DNA from: Streptomyces sp. B21-083
GTDB taxonomy: Bacteria; Actinomycetota; Actinomycetes; Streptomycetales; Streptomycetaceae
Direction of reading: 5' to 3'
NCBI RefSeq assembly: GCF_036898825.1
Contig: NZ_JARUND010000002.1
Coordinates: forward strand, 3,844,001-3,908,000
Length of the DNA stretch: 64,000 bases
Both the position numbers and the translations under genes were made by a program. This document shows, piece after piece, positions 54,026 to 62,874 of the stretch. The notes below the pieces were generated by a model. It was not told where the DNA came from, made no database searches, and worked only from the letters and a program-made list of their open reading frames with translations. How positions within the stretch are numbered: the first letter of the stretch is position 1; each line of letters opens with the position of its first letter.

Positions 54026-55843
54026 ATGCGGAGAACGCAGAGTAGAGGAAAGCTGACGAAGGCGCTGGGGAGTCTCGTCGCGGCGGGCGCCCTGCTGGCG
54101 GTGCCCATGGCCAGTGCGCAGGCCTACGACCCGACCGGCGGGATCCTCTACCAGCTCGGCAACGAGCCGTGTCTGAAGGGCCGGGGCAACTGCGCGATCT
54201 ACCCGAAGTCGGCGGAGCTGCCCGGCGGGCGGCTGGTCGCGTCGTTCGAGAAGTCCACGGTCGTGACGAGTTCGGGCAGCGCCGACGGGCAGACCCTCCC
54301 GGTCTACAAGAGCGACGACGCCGGCACGAGCTGGCAGCCGCTGTCCGAGGTCAAGGCTCCCGCGTACCTCTCCACCGATCCCAAGTACGCCAAGTACACG
54401 AGCAACTGGACCAACCCGTACCTCTACGTCCTTCCGCAGAACGTCGGTGCGCTGAAGAAGGGCACCCTGCTGCTGGCGAGTGTCGTGTCGGGCGATGACT
54501 ACTACTACAAGGAGCACAAGGCGGCGGACCCCAACTGGACGCCGAACAACGACGGTGACCGCAAGGATCTGGCGATCGCCCTGTACTCCAGCGTCGACGA
54601 GGGCAAGAGCTGGAAGGTCGTCAACGTCATCGCGTCGGCGGGCTGGCAGGGCGGAAGTGCGGGCGCGGTCGGCCAGAACGTCGCGGCGGCGAACACGTCC
54701 CGGCAGGTGGACCCCCTCTGGGAGCCGTACCTGATGGTCTACGGCGGCAAGCTGGTCTGCTTCTACTCCGACGAGAACGACTACACCGGCTTCGACCCGG
54801 TCACCGGCGTCCCGACCCTCGACCCCGCGAACGACACGGCCACCGACTCGCACGGCCAGATCCTCGCCCACCGCACCTGGGACGGCAGCGGCGCCGCATG
54901 GAGCGACCCGGTCGTGGACGTCGCCGGGTCCAAGCAGGACATGGGCGGCGGCAAGACGGAGATCGGCGGCGGCCGGCCGGGCATGACCAACGTCGTCGCC
55001 ACGTCGGACGGCAGATGGCTGCTCACGTTCGAGTACTGGGGCGGCGGGGCCAACACCCGTTATGTGATCGCCGACAACCCGCTGAAGTTCTTCCGCGGCT
55101 CCCCGACCGGCATGTCCGTCGGCGCGCTGCCGGTCGTCGCCGGTTCCAAGCCCCTCTCGCCGGGCGGCAGCCCGGTCCTCATCCGGATTCCCGACGGACG
55201 CCTGGTGTACAACGCCTCGAACAGCGGCGACGTCTGGGTCAACGAGAGCGGGCGCAGCGACGGGGTGTGGACGGAGTACCAGACGACCTCGCCGGCCGGC
55301 TACAGCCGCAACCTGCAGTACGTCGACTCCACCGGACGCGTGGCGATCCTCAACAACCAGGGCGCGTCCACGATCGCCTACGCCGAGGTCGACCTCGGTG
55401 ACTCGGGCGGCACCTACTACCAGTTGCTGAACCGGAAGACCGGCCAGGTGATCGGCACCGGCAACAAGACCAACGACGCCAACCTCGGCAACGGGGACAC
55501 GCCCGACGTGGTCCTTGAGGACGCCGGGGCGGCGGCGAACCCCGACACCCAGTCCTGGCACGTGGTGACCGAGCCGAACGGCGGTACGACCCTGCTGAAC
55601 AGGTCGGGCGGTCGCTCGGCGTCCATCTGGACCGGCAACGCGACGGTCGGCCAGCGCATCGGCCAGTGGGTCGACAACAGCGCGACAGGCAGCTGGAACC
55701 TGGTCAAGACGGCCGACGGCTACTACAAGCTCCAGTCGCTCAAGAACACGGCCCTGTACCTGACCGGCGCGTCCGCCGGAGCCCCGCTGACCTTGCAGAA
55801 CGCGGCGACGGACGGCTCGCAGGACTGGAAGCTGGTCAAGTGA
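54026..55843 (+). CDS. Secreted sialidase-fold (Asp-box) glycosidase with C-terminal ricin lectin domain
   Basis: 605 aa from ATG 54026, GGAG 5 nt upstream. Signal peptide: basic MRRTQSRGKLTKALGS, hydrophobic LVAAGALLAVPMA, cut after ASAQA. Catalytic domain (about 35-440) with Asp-boxes (YKSDDAGTSW, YSSVDEGKSW) and the ELPGGRLVASFE block, a five/six-bladed beta-propeller as in sialidases and GH93 exo-arabinanases; which of these is uncertain. C-terminal RICIN/CBM13 domain (about 455-605; YYQLLNRKTGQVIGTGN, WNLVKTADGYYKLQSLKN, DWKLVK). Faces a LacI regulator. Likely degrades an oligosaccharide outside the cell. Confidence 0.88.
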   Translation: MRRTQSRGKLTKALGSLVAAGALLAVPMASAQAYDPTGGILYQLGNEPCLKGRGNCAIYPKSAELPGGRLVASFEKSTVVTSSGSADGQTLPVYKSDDAGTSWQPLSEVKAPAYLSTDPKYAKYTSNWTNPYLYVLPQNVGALKKGTLLLASVVSGDDYYYKEHKAADPNWTPNNDGDRKDLAIALYSSVDEGKSWKVVNVIASAGWQGGSAGAVGQNVAAANTSRQVDPLWEPYLMVYGGKLVCFYSDENDYTGFDPVTGVPTLDPANDTATDSHGQILAHRTWDGSGAAWSDPVVDVAGSKQDMGGGKTEIGGGRPGMTNVVATSDGRWLLTFEYWGGGANTRYVIADNPLKFFRGSPTGMSVGALPVVAGSKPLSPGGSPVLIRIPDGRLVYNASNSGDVWVNESGRSDGVWTEYQTTSPAGYSRNLQYVDSTGRVAILNNQGASTIAYAEVDLGDSGGTYYQLLNRKTGQVIGTGNKTNDANLGNGDTPDVVLEDAGAAANPDTQSWHVVTEPNGGTTLLNRSGGRSASIWTGNATVGQRIGQWVDNSATGSWNLVKTADGYYKLQSLKNTALYLTGASAGAPLTLQNAATDGSQDWKLVK

Positions 55844-55883
55844 GCTGACGTGAGGTGAGGTCGGGACGGGAGTGAGGTCGGGA

Positions 55884-55918
55884 GGGGAGGTGCCGAGTCA
55901 GCAACTCGGCACCTCCCC
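55884..55918. terminator. 15-bp hairpin terminator
   Basis: GGGGAGGTGCCGAGT, 5-nt loop, exact complement; it overlaps the stop codon of the S16 protease gene (minus) and follows the glycosidase gene (plus). Confidence 0.8.
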
Positions 55919-56689
55919 CTTCCCCGTCTCCAGCGCCACCAACGCCCCGACCGCCCCCTTGAGGGTCGTCACCGGGATCAGCCGCAGCCCCTTGGGAAGC
56001 TCCGACCTGGCGTCCGAGCACTCCGCCTTCGGCACCAGGAAGACGGTCGCGCCGTCCCGCCGCGCGGCCTGGGTCTTCAGACCCACCCCGCCCACCGCCC
56101 CGACCGTGCCGTCGGCGTCGATCGTCCCCGTACCGGCGACGGTACGACCGCCGGTGAGGTCGCCGCCCTTGCCGTCGCCGTCGAGCTTGTCGACGATGCC
56201 GAGGGAGAAGAGGAGCCCGGCGCTGGGGCCGCCGACGTCGGCGAGCTTCAGGCTGACCTTGATCTTGCCGGAGTCCTCGTCCAGGTACTTCAGGGCCGCC
56301 TCGGCCGCCGCGTCCTGCGACTGCTTCATCTCGGCGGTGTTGTGCGCCTCGATCTCCTTGGTGCTGTTCCCGCTCGGGTAGACCGAGTCACGCGGCATCA
56401 CCGCCTGGTCGGTACGGAACCAGCCGTCGAGTACGTCACCGAGGCTCACGTGGGTGTCCGGGCCGGTCGCCTCGATCGTCGTCATCCGCAGCTCGCCGCG
56501 GGTCTCGCGGGGCGTCCCGCCGGTGATCGTGATGACCGGGTCGCCCTTGTTCTCGCCGAGAACGTTCGCCGTCAGACCGGGCTGCGCCAGAGTGAACGGC
56601 AGCGGCGCGAACGCGGCCGTGGCGAGCAGGGCCACGACGGGCAGGGCACAGACGGCGACGGCCCAGGGGCGCGTGAGGCGAGAGAGCAC
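55898..56689 (-). CDS. S16 (Lon-like) serine protease, membrane-anchored
   Basis: 263 aa from ATG 56689. N-terminal membrane helix (PWAVAVCALPVVALLATAAF, residues 8-27). The C-terminal S16 domain has the Ser-Lys dyad region: DVGGPSAGLLFSLGIVDKL (catalytic Ser) and GVGLKTQAARRDGATVFLVP (catalytic Lys). YlbL-type proteins usually carry a PDZ domain between anchor and protease; here the intervening part (about 30-130) is short and shows no PDZ signature. Presumably an extracytoplasmic processing protease. Ends in a shared hairpin terminator. Confidence 0.88.
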   Translation of the reverse strand: MLSRLTRPWAVAVCALPVVALLATAAFAPLPFTLAQPGLTANVLGENKGDPVITITGGTPRETRGELRMTTIEATGPDTHVSLGDVLDGWFRTDQAVMPRDSVYPSGNSTKEIEAHNTAEMKQSQDAAAEAALKYLDEDSGKIKVSLKLADVGGPSAGLLFSLGIVDKLDGDGKGGDLTGGRTVAGTGTIDADGTVGAVGGVGLKTQAARRDGATVFLVPKAECSDARSELPKGLRLIPVTTLKGAVGALVALETGKGEVPSC

Positions 56690-56819
56690 GAGGTCAATCT
56701 AACGCGGGGGCCTTTTCCGGCCGGGGGCGGCTGCCCTGCCCCTCGTCGACGGAGGGCCCACGGAAGGCCCACGGGAGGCCCAGGCAACGCCCACGGAAGG
56801 CCTGCTGGTGACCCGCCGG

Positions 56820-57461
56820 TCAGCGCAGCGCCTCGGACACTTCCCGGGCCGCGTCCATGACCCGCGGCCCCACCCGCTCGGGCACCACGTCGGCGAGCAT
56901 CACGACCCCGACGCTCCCCTCGACACCGGTCACGCCGATCAGCGGAGCCGCGGCCCCGCTCGCGCCGGCCTCCAGCTCGCCGTGCGTCAGGGTGTATCCG
57001 GGGTCGGTGGGGGGCTGTTGCCGGGCGGAGAGGATGGCCTTGCCGGCCGCGCCGCGCTCCAGGGGGTGGCGGAAACCGGCCCGGTAGGCCACGTGGTAGT
57101 CGGTCCAGGTCGGCTCGACGACGGCGACGGCCAGTGCCTCCGTCCCGTCGACCAGGGTCAGATGGGCCGTGGCGCCTATGTCCTCGGCCAGCGATCTGAG
57201 CGCGGGCAGCGCGGCCTCCCGTACGAGGGGATGCACCTGGCTGCCGAGTCGCAGCACCCCCAGCCCGACGCGGGCCCGGCCGCCCAGATCACGCCGTACG
57301 AGCGCGTGCTGTTCCAGGGTGGCCAGCAGGCGGTACACGACGGTCCGGTTCACGCCGAGCCGGGTCGACAGTTCGGTGACCGTCAGACCGTGGTCGGTGT
57401 CGGCGAGCAGCTTGAGGACGCGCAGTCCCCGGTCGAGCGTCTGGGAGGTCTCCGCGGTCAC
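56820..57461 (-). CDS. IclR family regulator
   Basis: 213 aa from GTG 57461 with AAGGAG 8 nt upstream; the frame open to 57752 is not protein-like. Winged HTH (SQTLDRGLRVLKLLADTDHGLTVTELSTRLGVNRTVVYRLLATL, residues 5-48) and an effector-binding domain (about 75-210; HLTLVDGTEALAVAVVEP, HPLERGAAGKAILSA, GVVMLAD). The effector domain is somewhat short. Target genes unknown; no catabolic operon is adjacent, and the 327-nt upstream region lies between it and the helicase. Confidence 0.9.
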   Translation of the reverse strand: MTAETSQTLDRGLRVLKLLADTDHGLTVTELSTRLGVNRTVVYRLLATLEQHALVRRDLGGRARVGLGVLRLGSQVHPLVREAALPALRSLAEDIGATAHLTLVDGTEALAVAVVEPTWTDYHVAYRAGFRHPLERGAAGKAILSARQQPPTDPGYTLTHGELEAGASGAAAPLIGVTGVEGSVGVVMLADVVPERVGPRVMDAAREVSEALR

Positions 57462-57788
57462 GACGCCCACTCCTTCACGTGGTGAGGTCGGCAGCTCCCT
57501 GGCGGCGGATGCGTCGCCGGTCCCGTGGGCGACGCGCGTCAGAGGCGGCCGATCGGCGGCGGCCCGGGCTCTCCCGGGCACTGTCGCTTCACGACTGCGC
57601 TCCGCGGCGTCGCTGCCACGGGGCGTGTGCGTTGCGGGGACAGTAGCGAAGGCGGTTCGCTCAGCGGAAGGCTCCGTCCAGAATCCGGTCACTCCGCCGT
57701 ACGGACTCCCGCACTTCCTCCCGATATGCACGGCGTGTGCATGGCCGCACACGCCCCTCAGCGGACAGCCCGGGCGGCGGTGAGGCCG
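57462..57788. other. 327-nt intergenic region
   Basis: Upstream of the IclR gene and downstream of the helicase. It contains TTCGCTCAGCGGAA near 57655, an imperfect inverted repeat that may be the IclR protein's own operator, but no gene. Confidence 0.35.
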
Positions 57789-59597
57789 TCACCGCATTCG
57801 CGTGGCCCACTCCTGCACTTTGGTGATGCGCTGTCGCAACTGTCCCGCGGTCGCCTCCGCGCTCGGCGGCCCGCCGCAGGCTCGGCGCAGTTCGGTGTGG
57901 ATCACCCCGTGCGGCTTGCCCGTCTGATGGACGTACGCGCCGACCATGGTGTTGAGCTGCTTGCGCAGCTCCAGCATCTCCTTGTGGGAGACCACGGGCC
58001 GCCGCTCGGCCGGCAGTTCGAGTAGATCGGCCTCGTCGTCGGGCTTCTTACGGCTGTGCGCGATCTGCCGGGCCTGCCGCTTCTGCAGCAGCAGCTGCAC
58101 CTGGTCGGGCTCCAGCAGCCCCGGGATCCCGAGGTAGTCCTGCTCCTCCTCGCTCCCCGGGTGGGCCTGCATGCCGAACTCGGCGCCGTCGTACAGCACC
58201 CGGTCGAAGACGGCGTCGGACTCCAGCGCCTCGAAGGAGAACTGCTCCTGCTCCCCGGTGTCCTCGTCCTCCTCCCGGTTCGCCTCCTCCATCTCCTTCT
58301 CGGATTCGGCGTACGGGTCCTCCTCGCCCTCCTTCTTCGGCTTGTCGAGGGCGTGGTCGCGCTCGACCTCCATCTCGTTGGCGAAGGTGAGGAGGTCGGG
58401 GACGGTCGGCAGGAACACGGAGGCCGTCTCGCCGCGCCGCCGGGAACGCACGAAGCGCCCGACGGCCTGGGCGAAGAAGAGGGGGGTGGAGATGGTGGTG
58501 GCGTAGACCCCGACCGCCAGCCGGGGCACGTCGACGCCCTCGGACACCATGCGGACGGCGACCATCCAGCGGGAGTCGTTGTTCGCGAACTCGTCGATCC
58601 GGTTGGAGGCGCCGGTGTCGTCGGAGAGGACGACGGTGGCCCTGGTCCCCGTGATGTCGCGGATCAGTTTGGCGTAGGCGCGGGCGGACTCCTGGTCGGT
58701 GGCGATGACGAGCGCCCCGGCGTCCGGGATGCCCTTGCGCACCTCGGTCAGCCGTTTGTCGGCGGCGCGCAGCACGCTGGGCATCCACTCGCCGCGCGGA
58801 TCGAGCGCCGTACGCCAGGCCTGCGAGATCGCGTCCTTGGTCATCGGTTCGCCGAGCCGGGCGGCGATCTCGTCGCCCGCCTTGGTCCGCCACCGCATCT
58901 GCCCGCTGTAGGAGAGGAAGATGACGGGCCGCACGACATGGTCGGCGAGCGCGTTCCCGTAGCCGTAGGTGTAGTCGGCGGAGGACCGCCGGATCCCGTC
59001 GTTCCCTTCCTCGTACGTGACGAAGGGAATGGGGTTGGTGTCGGAGCGGAACGGCGTACCGGTGAGCGCGAGGCGCCGGGTGGCGGGCTCGAAGGCTTCC
59101 AGGCAGGCCTCGCCCCAGGACTTGCTGTCCCCGGCGTGGTGGATCTCGTCGAGGATGACGAGCGTCTTGCGCTGCTCGCAGCGGTTGCGGTGCAGCATGG
59201 GCCGCACCCCGACACCGGCGTACGTCACGGCGACACCGTGGTACTCCTTGCTGAGCGGCCCGGCGCTGTACTCGGGGTCGAGCTTGATCCCTATCCGCGC
59301 CGCCGCCTCGGCCCACTGCTTCTTCAGATGCTCGGTGGGCGCGACCACGGTCACCTGCTGCACGACATGGTGGTGCAGCAGCCAGGAGGCGAGCGTCAGC
59401 GCGAACGTCGTCTTGCCGGCGCCGGGAGTGGCGACGGCGAGGAAGTCACGCGGCTGCTCCTTGAGATACCTCTCCATCGCCCCCTGCTGCCAGGCACGCA
59501 GCTTGCTGGCGGTACCCCAGGGGGCACGGCCGGGATAGGCGGGCGAGAGGTGGTGGTTGGCTGCGGTACCGGCGGAAGCGGCGGCGGTGGTAGTCAC
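57789..59597 (-). CDS. DEAD/DEAH-box helicase (UvrB/type III restriction-like)
   Basis: 602 aa from GTG 59597 (VTTTAAASAG); an in-frame GTG at 59657 is possible. SF2 helicase: Walker A ATPGAGKTT, VVAPTEHLKKQW, DEIHHAGDSKSW (motif II), LALTGTPFRSD (III), then a C-terminal lobe with GVDVPRLAVGVYATT and QAVGRFVRSRR (VI). An acidic insert (about 430-470, EGEEDPYAESEKEMEEANREEDED) and a C-terminal domain of about 120 residues are typical of the Streptomyces core copy. Probably DNA repair or RNA/DNA unwinding; no nuclease domain, so unlike the 1375 helicase. Confidence 0.93.
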   Translation of the reverse strand: MTTTAAASAGTAANHHLSPAYPGRAPWGTASKLRAWQQGAMERYLKEQPRDFLAVATPGAGKTTFALTLASWLLHHHVVQQVTVVAPTEHLKKQWAEAAARIGIKLDPEYSAGPLSKEYHGVAVTYAGVGVRPMLHRNRCEQRKTLVILDEIHHAGDSKSWGEACLEAFEPATRRLALTGTPFRSDTNPIPFVTYEEGNDGIRRSSADYTYGYGNALADHVVRPVIFLSYSGQMRWRTKAGDEIAARLGEPMTKDAISQAWRTALDPRGEWMPSVLRAADKRLTEVRKGIPDAGALVIATDQESARAYAKLIRDITGTRATVVLSDDTGASNRIDEFANNDSRWMVAVRMVSEGVDVPRLAVGVYATTISTPLFFAQAVGRFVRSRRRGETASVFLPTVPDLLTFANEMEVERDHALDKPKKEGEEDPYAESEKEMEEANREEDEDTGEQEQFSFEALESDAVFDRVLYDGAEFGMQAHPGSEEEQDYLGIPGLLEPDQVQLLLQKRQARQIAHSRKKPDDEADLLELPAERRPVVSHKEMLELRKQLNTMVGAYVHQTGKPHGVIHTELRRACGGPPSAEATAGQLRQRITKVQEWATRMR

Positions 59598-59738
59598 GGT
59601 CTCCGGGGTGGTCGAACGGGAGCCGAGGGCTCGGGCTACGTATGACAACCGGGCCACCCTACCGGCGGCCCGGGCCTGTCAACGCGCGTACGACGCGGGG
59701 GCCCGGGGATGGGACTCAGCTCACAACGTCCGTGAGGG

Positions 59739-60107
59739 TCAGCGCGCGAAGCGCGGCAACCGGGTGGCGATCTTCGGCACGTCCAGGGCACCTTGACAGA
59801 CGTCCAGGACGAACGCCTCGGCCTCGTCCACGTCGAACTCCGCGTCCAGTGGATGTCCGTTCATGTGCAGGAAAACCCAGGTCGCGTACCAGGCGATGCG
59901 TTTGTTCCCGTCGATGAGTGCGTGGTTGCGAGCGAGGGACTCCATCAGCGCCGCGGCCTTCTGCCAGACGTCGGGATAGGCGTCCTGCCCGAACACACTC
60001 GACTGAGGCCGCGCGAGGGCCGAGTCCAGGAGTCCGAAGTCGCGCACGTCGTCCACCCCGAGCCGCTTCGCGAGGTTCAGCAACTCGGGGAGGGTCAGGT
60101 AGTGCAT
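59739..60107 (-). CDS. Doc-family toxin (Fic fold)
   Basis: 122 aa. Death-on-curing type: HYLTLPELLNLAKRL at the start, GLLDSALARPQSSVFGQDAYP, and the active site HALIDGNKR (H62, D66, N68, K69, R70), close to the Doc consensus HxFx[DN]ANKR. P1 Doc phosphorylates EF-Tu and halts translation. The ATG at 60107 overlaps the stop of the antitoxin gene, so both are translationally coupled, antitoxin first. Confidence 0.93.
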   Translation of the reverse strand: MHYLTLPELLNLAKRLGVDDVRDFGLLDSALARPQSSVFGQDAYPDVWQKAAALMESLARNHALIDGNKRIAWYATWVFLHMNGHPLDAEFDVDEAEAFVLDVCQGALDVPKIATRLPRFAR

Positions 60108-60304
60108 CAGGCGAGCCTCCGGTTCAGCTCGACGCTGGCCTTCAGTACGTGATCAGCGGCCTCGTTGAACAGTCTCGAATGCTCGTTTATGGCCGCGATC
60201 ACGGCGTCGTGCGCGAAGGCCTGCATGCTGCGCCCCTCCGCCGCCGCACGGTCACGCAGGGCGTCGAGCTCATCGTCCGAAAACCGCAGGTTCAGTCCAG
60301 CCAT
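60107..60304 (-). CDS. Ribbon-helix-helix-type antitoxin of Doc
   Basis: 65 aa from ATG 60304. LNLRFSDDELDALRDRAAAEGRSMQAFAHDAVIAAINEH is a CopG/Arc-like ribbon-helix-helix DNA-binding segment; the C-terminal NEAADHVLKASVELNRRLA would wrap the toxin, as Phd's tail does for Doc. The stop overlaps the toxin start by one base (ATGA-type). Such antitoxins autorepress the operon. Confidence 0.88.
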   Translation of the reverse strand: MAGLNLRFSDDELDALRDRAAAEGRSMQAFAHDAVIAAINEHSRLFNEAADHVLKASVELNRRLA

Positions 60305-60336
60305 GCCGCAACGGTACTACGCGGTACCAGCTGGTG

Positions 60337-61800
60337 TCACCGCGATTCCGCCCGCAGCCGCGTAGTCACCCAAGCCCCCACCAACGCCACCCCCGCCATC
60401 GGCAGGAACACGGCGGCGAAGGCGGCCGGATGCGAACCGGACGCTCCAGCCGCCGCGTGGCTCACCGTCCCGCCGCCCAGCGCGGCGAACGCCGCACCCC
60501 CCGCCGACAGCAGCAGCACGTTGGACAGCCCGTCGGAGATCTGCAGGGCGGCGGAGTTGGCGCCGGCCTCCTCGGGGGCGGAGAGGTGGAGCAGCAGCAC
60601 GCTGGTGCTGGAGATCACCAGCCCCATCCCGAAGCACCCGAACGCCCACACGACCGCGAGGGCCCACACCGGCACGGCGTCGATCAGCACGGCGGGCGCC
60701 GCGGCGATGGAGAGGGCGACCGCCACCATCCCGTACGTCATCAGCCGCTCCCGGTACGGCTCCATCCGCGCCCGCGCCTGCACGGACGACCCCAGCGCCC
60801 ACGTGACACCCCCCGCCGCGAGCGAGAACCCGGCCAGGGTCGGCGACAGCCCCCGCTGCGTGACGAGCATCAGCGGTACGAAGGACTCGGCCGCGATGAA
60901 CGACCCCGCGGCGACCCCGCGCAGCAGCACGACGGACGGCAGCCCGCGCGCGGCGCGCCAGGTCCCCGGGGGAAGCAGCCCGAGCACGGCGGGCACGAGC
61001 AACGAGACACCGAGGAGCCCGGGCAGAAGCGAGAACCACCTCAGGTCCTGGGCGGCGTACTGAAGCAGCCCGGCGCCGAACGAGATCCCGCAGGCCAGCC
61101 GGATACGGCGCCGGTCCCCCTGCTCGTCCCGCGCCCCCTCCTTGACGGCCCCGCCGGCCAGCCGCCGTATCTGGGGGAGCGCGAGGGCGAGCGGAAAGAC
61201 GACCAGCACGGGTATCCCGACGAACACCCACCGCCAGCCGAGCTGCTCGGTGACGGCACCGGCGGCCAGCGGCCCGACCACGGAGGGCACCACCCAACTG
61301 GCGGCGAACGCGGCCATGATGGACGCCCGCAACCGCTCGGGATAAGCCCGCCCCACGACCACGTACAAGGCGACGATCACCAGGCCACCGCCCAGCCCCT
61401 GCACGGCCCGCCCGGCGATGAACAGCCACATGACCCCGGCGGTCCCGGACAGCAGCAACCCGGCGGCGAAGGCGGCGATCCCGGTGGTCAGCGCCCCCAG
61501 CGGCCCCCTGCGGTCGGACCACTGCCCGGCGAGCACCATGCCGAAGAGGCTGGTCGTGAAGTACCCGGAGAAGGCGAACGCGTACAGCGACACCCCGTCC
61601 AGCTCCCGCGCCGCCACGGGCATGGCCGTGCCCACGGCGGTCGCCTCGAAGGCGATCAGCAGCACGACGGACACGATCCCGATGCTGAGCGCCCGATAGG
61701 AACGCCCCAGCACCCCCTCACCGGGTACGGCAGCCGAAGGGGTGTCCGCGTCGGCGGTGTCGGGTGCGACGCCCGTGTCGCCCGGTTCCAGGGTGGTCAT
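60337..61800 (-). CDS. MFS drug/efflux transporter
   Basis: 487 aa from ATG 61800 (MTTLEPGDTG). Major facilitator with about 12-14 hydrophobic helices; the first half shows VLLIAFEATAVGTAMPVAAREL and AGQWSDRRGPLGAL (motif A-like loop 2-3), WLFIAGRAVQGLGGGL, and VVPSVVGPLAAGAVTEQLGWRWVF (motif C of the drug/H+ antiporters). A central loop (KEGARDEQGDRRR) separates the halves. Likely exports a small hydrophobic compound; substrate unknown. Stands alone between the Doc pair and tRNA-Cys. Confidence 0.9.
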   Translation of the reverse strand: MTTLEPGDTGVAPDTADADTPSAAVPGEGVLGRSYRALSIGIVSVVLLIAFEATAVGTAMPVAARELDGVSLYAFAFSGYFTTSLFGMVLAGQWSDRRGPLGALTTGIAAFAAGLLLSGTAGVMWLFIAGRAVQGLGGGLVIVALYVVVGRAYPERLRASIMAAFAASWVVPSVVGPLAAGAVTEQLGWRWVFVGIPVLVVFPLALALPQIRRLAGGAVKEGARDEQGDRRRIRLACGISFGAGLLQYAAQDLRWFSLLPGLLGVSLLVPAVLGLLPPGTWRAARGLPSVVLLRGVAAGSFIAAESFVPLMLVTQRGLSPTLAGFSLAAGGVTWALGSSVQARARMEPYRERLMTYGMVAVALSIAAAPAVLIDAVPVWALAVVWAFGCFGMGLVISSTSVLLLHLSAPEEAGANSAALQISDGLSNVLLLSAGGAAFAALGGGTVSHAAAGASGSHPAAFAAVFLPMAGVALVGAWVTTRLRAESR

Positions 61801-62065
61801 GCAGGCCAGCGTAAGGGTCATCCCTGGCGTTGACCCCTGTCGGAGGTCGGGACCGGCCCGAGACCTTGGTCGTACGCCCGAGGAATGCCGACCCTCTCCC
61901 CCGCCCTCTCCCCGCCCCCGTTCATGAACGGCGTGTGGCAGTCCCGTTGCAGCGCGCCCGGTTCCCTTGTTCCCGTGCGCTCCCCGCCCCTACGGTCAAG
62001 TCACCAAGTTCGGACCGGACAAGGGAACGGCCACCAAGCCCACCCCCACCCTCCGCTCCCGACCC

Positions 62066-62137
62066 GGCCGTGTGCCCGAGTGGTTCAGGGATTCGCCTGC
62101 AAAGCGAATTACGCGGGTTCGATTCCCGCCACGGCCT
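62066..62137 (+). tRNA. tRNA-Cys (anticodon GCA)
   Basis: 72-nt cloverleaf: acceptor GGCCGTG/CACGGCC, anticodon stem TTCGC/GCGAA around CTGCAAA (anticodon GCA), T-arm CGGGTTCGATTCCCG. CCA is not encoded. Confidence 0.97.
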
Positions 62138-62159
62138 CAAACAGCCCGACCGTCGCGTA

Positions 62160-62198
62160 CAGCTGGGGCGGCCCTCCTGGAGAGGGTTGCCCCAGCTG
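62160..62198 (+). terminator. Hairpin terminator after tRNA-Cys
   Basis: CAGCTGGGGC and GCCCCAGCTG enclose a second short stem CCCTC/GAGGG; 22 nt after the tRNA. Confidence 0.8.
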
Positions 62199-62319
62199 CC
62201 GTTCACCCTGGTCTTCGCCTCATCTGGCGAATCTGGCGTACCTGGCGCATCTGGGACAGAACCAGACCTACATCCCACCTAGCGTCGTGCCGCCGATCGG
62301 CACCGACGAGAGGACCACG

Positions 62320-62853
62320 ATGCCCGAGCAGACCAGCGCCGCACCGGAGGGCTACACCACCGTCGCGCCCTGGGTCGTCACCGACGACACGGGGGCGTTC
62401 CTCGACTTCGTCACCCAGGCGTTCGACGGAGAGGAGTTGGGGCGGGTGCTGACGGAGCACGGCTCCGTCGGACACGGCGAGATCCGCGTCGGTGACACCG
62501 TCGTCCTTGCCTTCGACCGGAGTGCTGACTGGCCTGTCATGCCGAGTCTGCTGCGCGTGTTCGTCGCCGACGCGGACAAGGCGTTCGCGCAAGCCCTCGC
62601 CGCCGGCGGCCGCGTCGTCACCGCTGCGGCGACCCACGCCTTCGGCCAGCGCGGAGGCCGCGTCAAGGACCCCTTCGGGAACATCTGGTGGGTGGTCAGC
62701 CGCGTCGAGGACGTCTCCGAGGAGGAGATGTGGAAGCGACTGCAGGACCCCGTGTACGCCGATGCCATGCGCGTGGCCCAGGAGACGTTCGACGCCGAGC
62801 TCAGTGGTCGTCACCACGGGCGCAGCAGTACACCCGTGAGGCCAACCGGCTGA
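62320..62853 (+). CDS. VOC (glyoxalase-like) family protein
   Basis: 177 aa from ATG 62320, GAGAGGA upstream. Single VOC unit of the PhnB type: YTTVAPWVVTDDTGAFLDFVTQAFDGEELGRVL, HGEIRVGDTVVLAFDR, LLRVFVADADKAFAQALAAGGRVV, RGGRVKDPFGNIWWVVS. A C-terminal extension of about 50 residues carries an EEEMWKRLQDP helix. Probably binds a small molecule or antibiotic; no substrate can be read. The 5' leader has four ATCTGGCG-like repeats (62222-62250). Confidence 0.88.
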   Translation: MPEQTSAAPEGYTTVAPWVVTDDTGAFLDFVTQAFDGEELGRVLTEHGSVGHGEIRVGDTVVLAFDRSADWPVMPSLLRVFVADADKAFAQALAAGGRVVTAAATHAFGQRGGRVKDPFGNIWWVVSRVEDVSEEEMWKRLQDPVYADAMRVAQETFDAELSGRHHGRSSTPVRPTG

Positions 62854-62874
62854 CCCACGCCGGACAGCCGGCTC

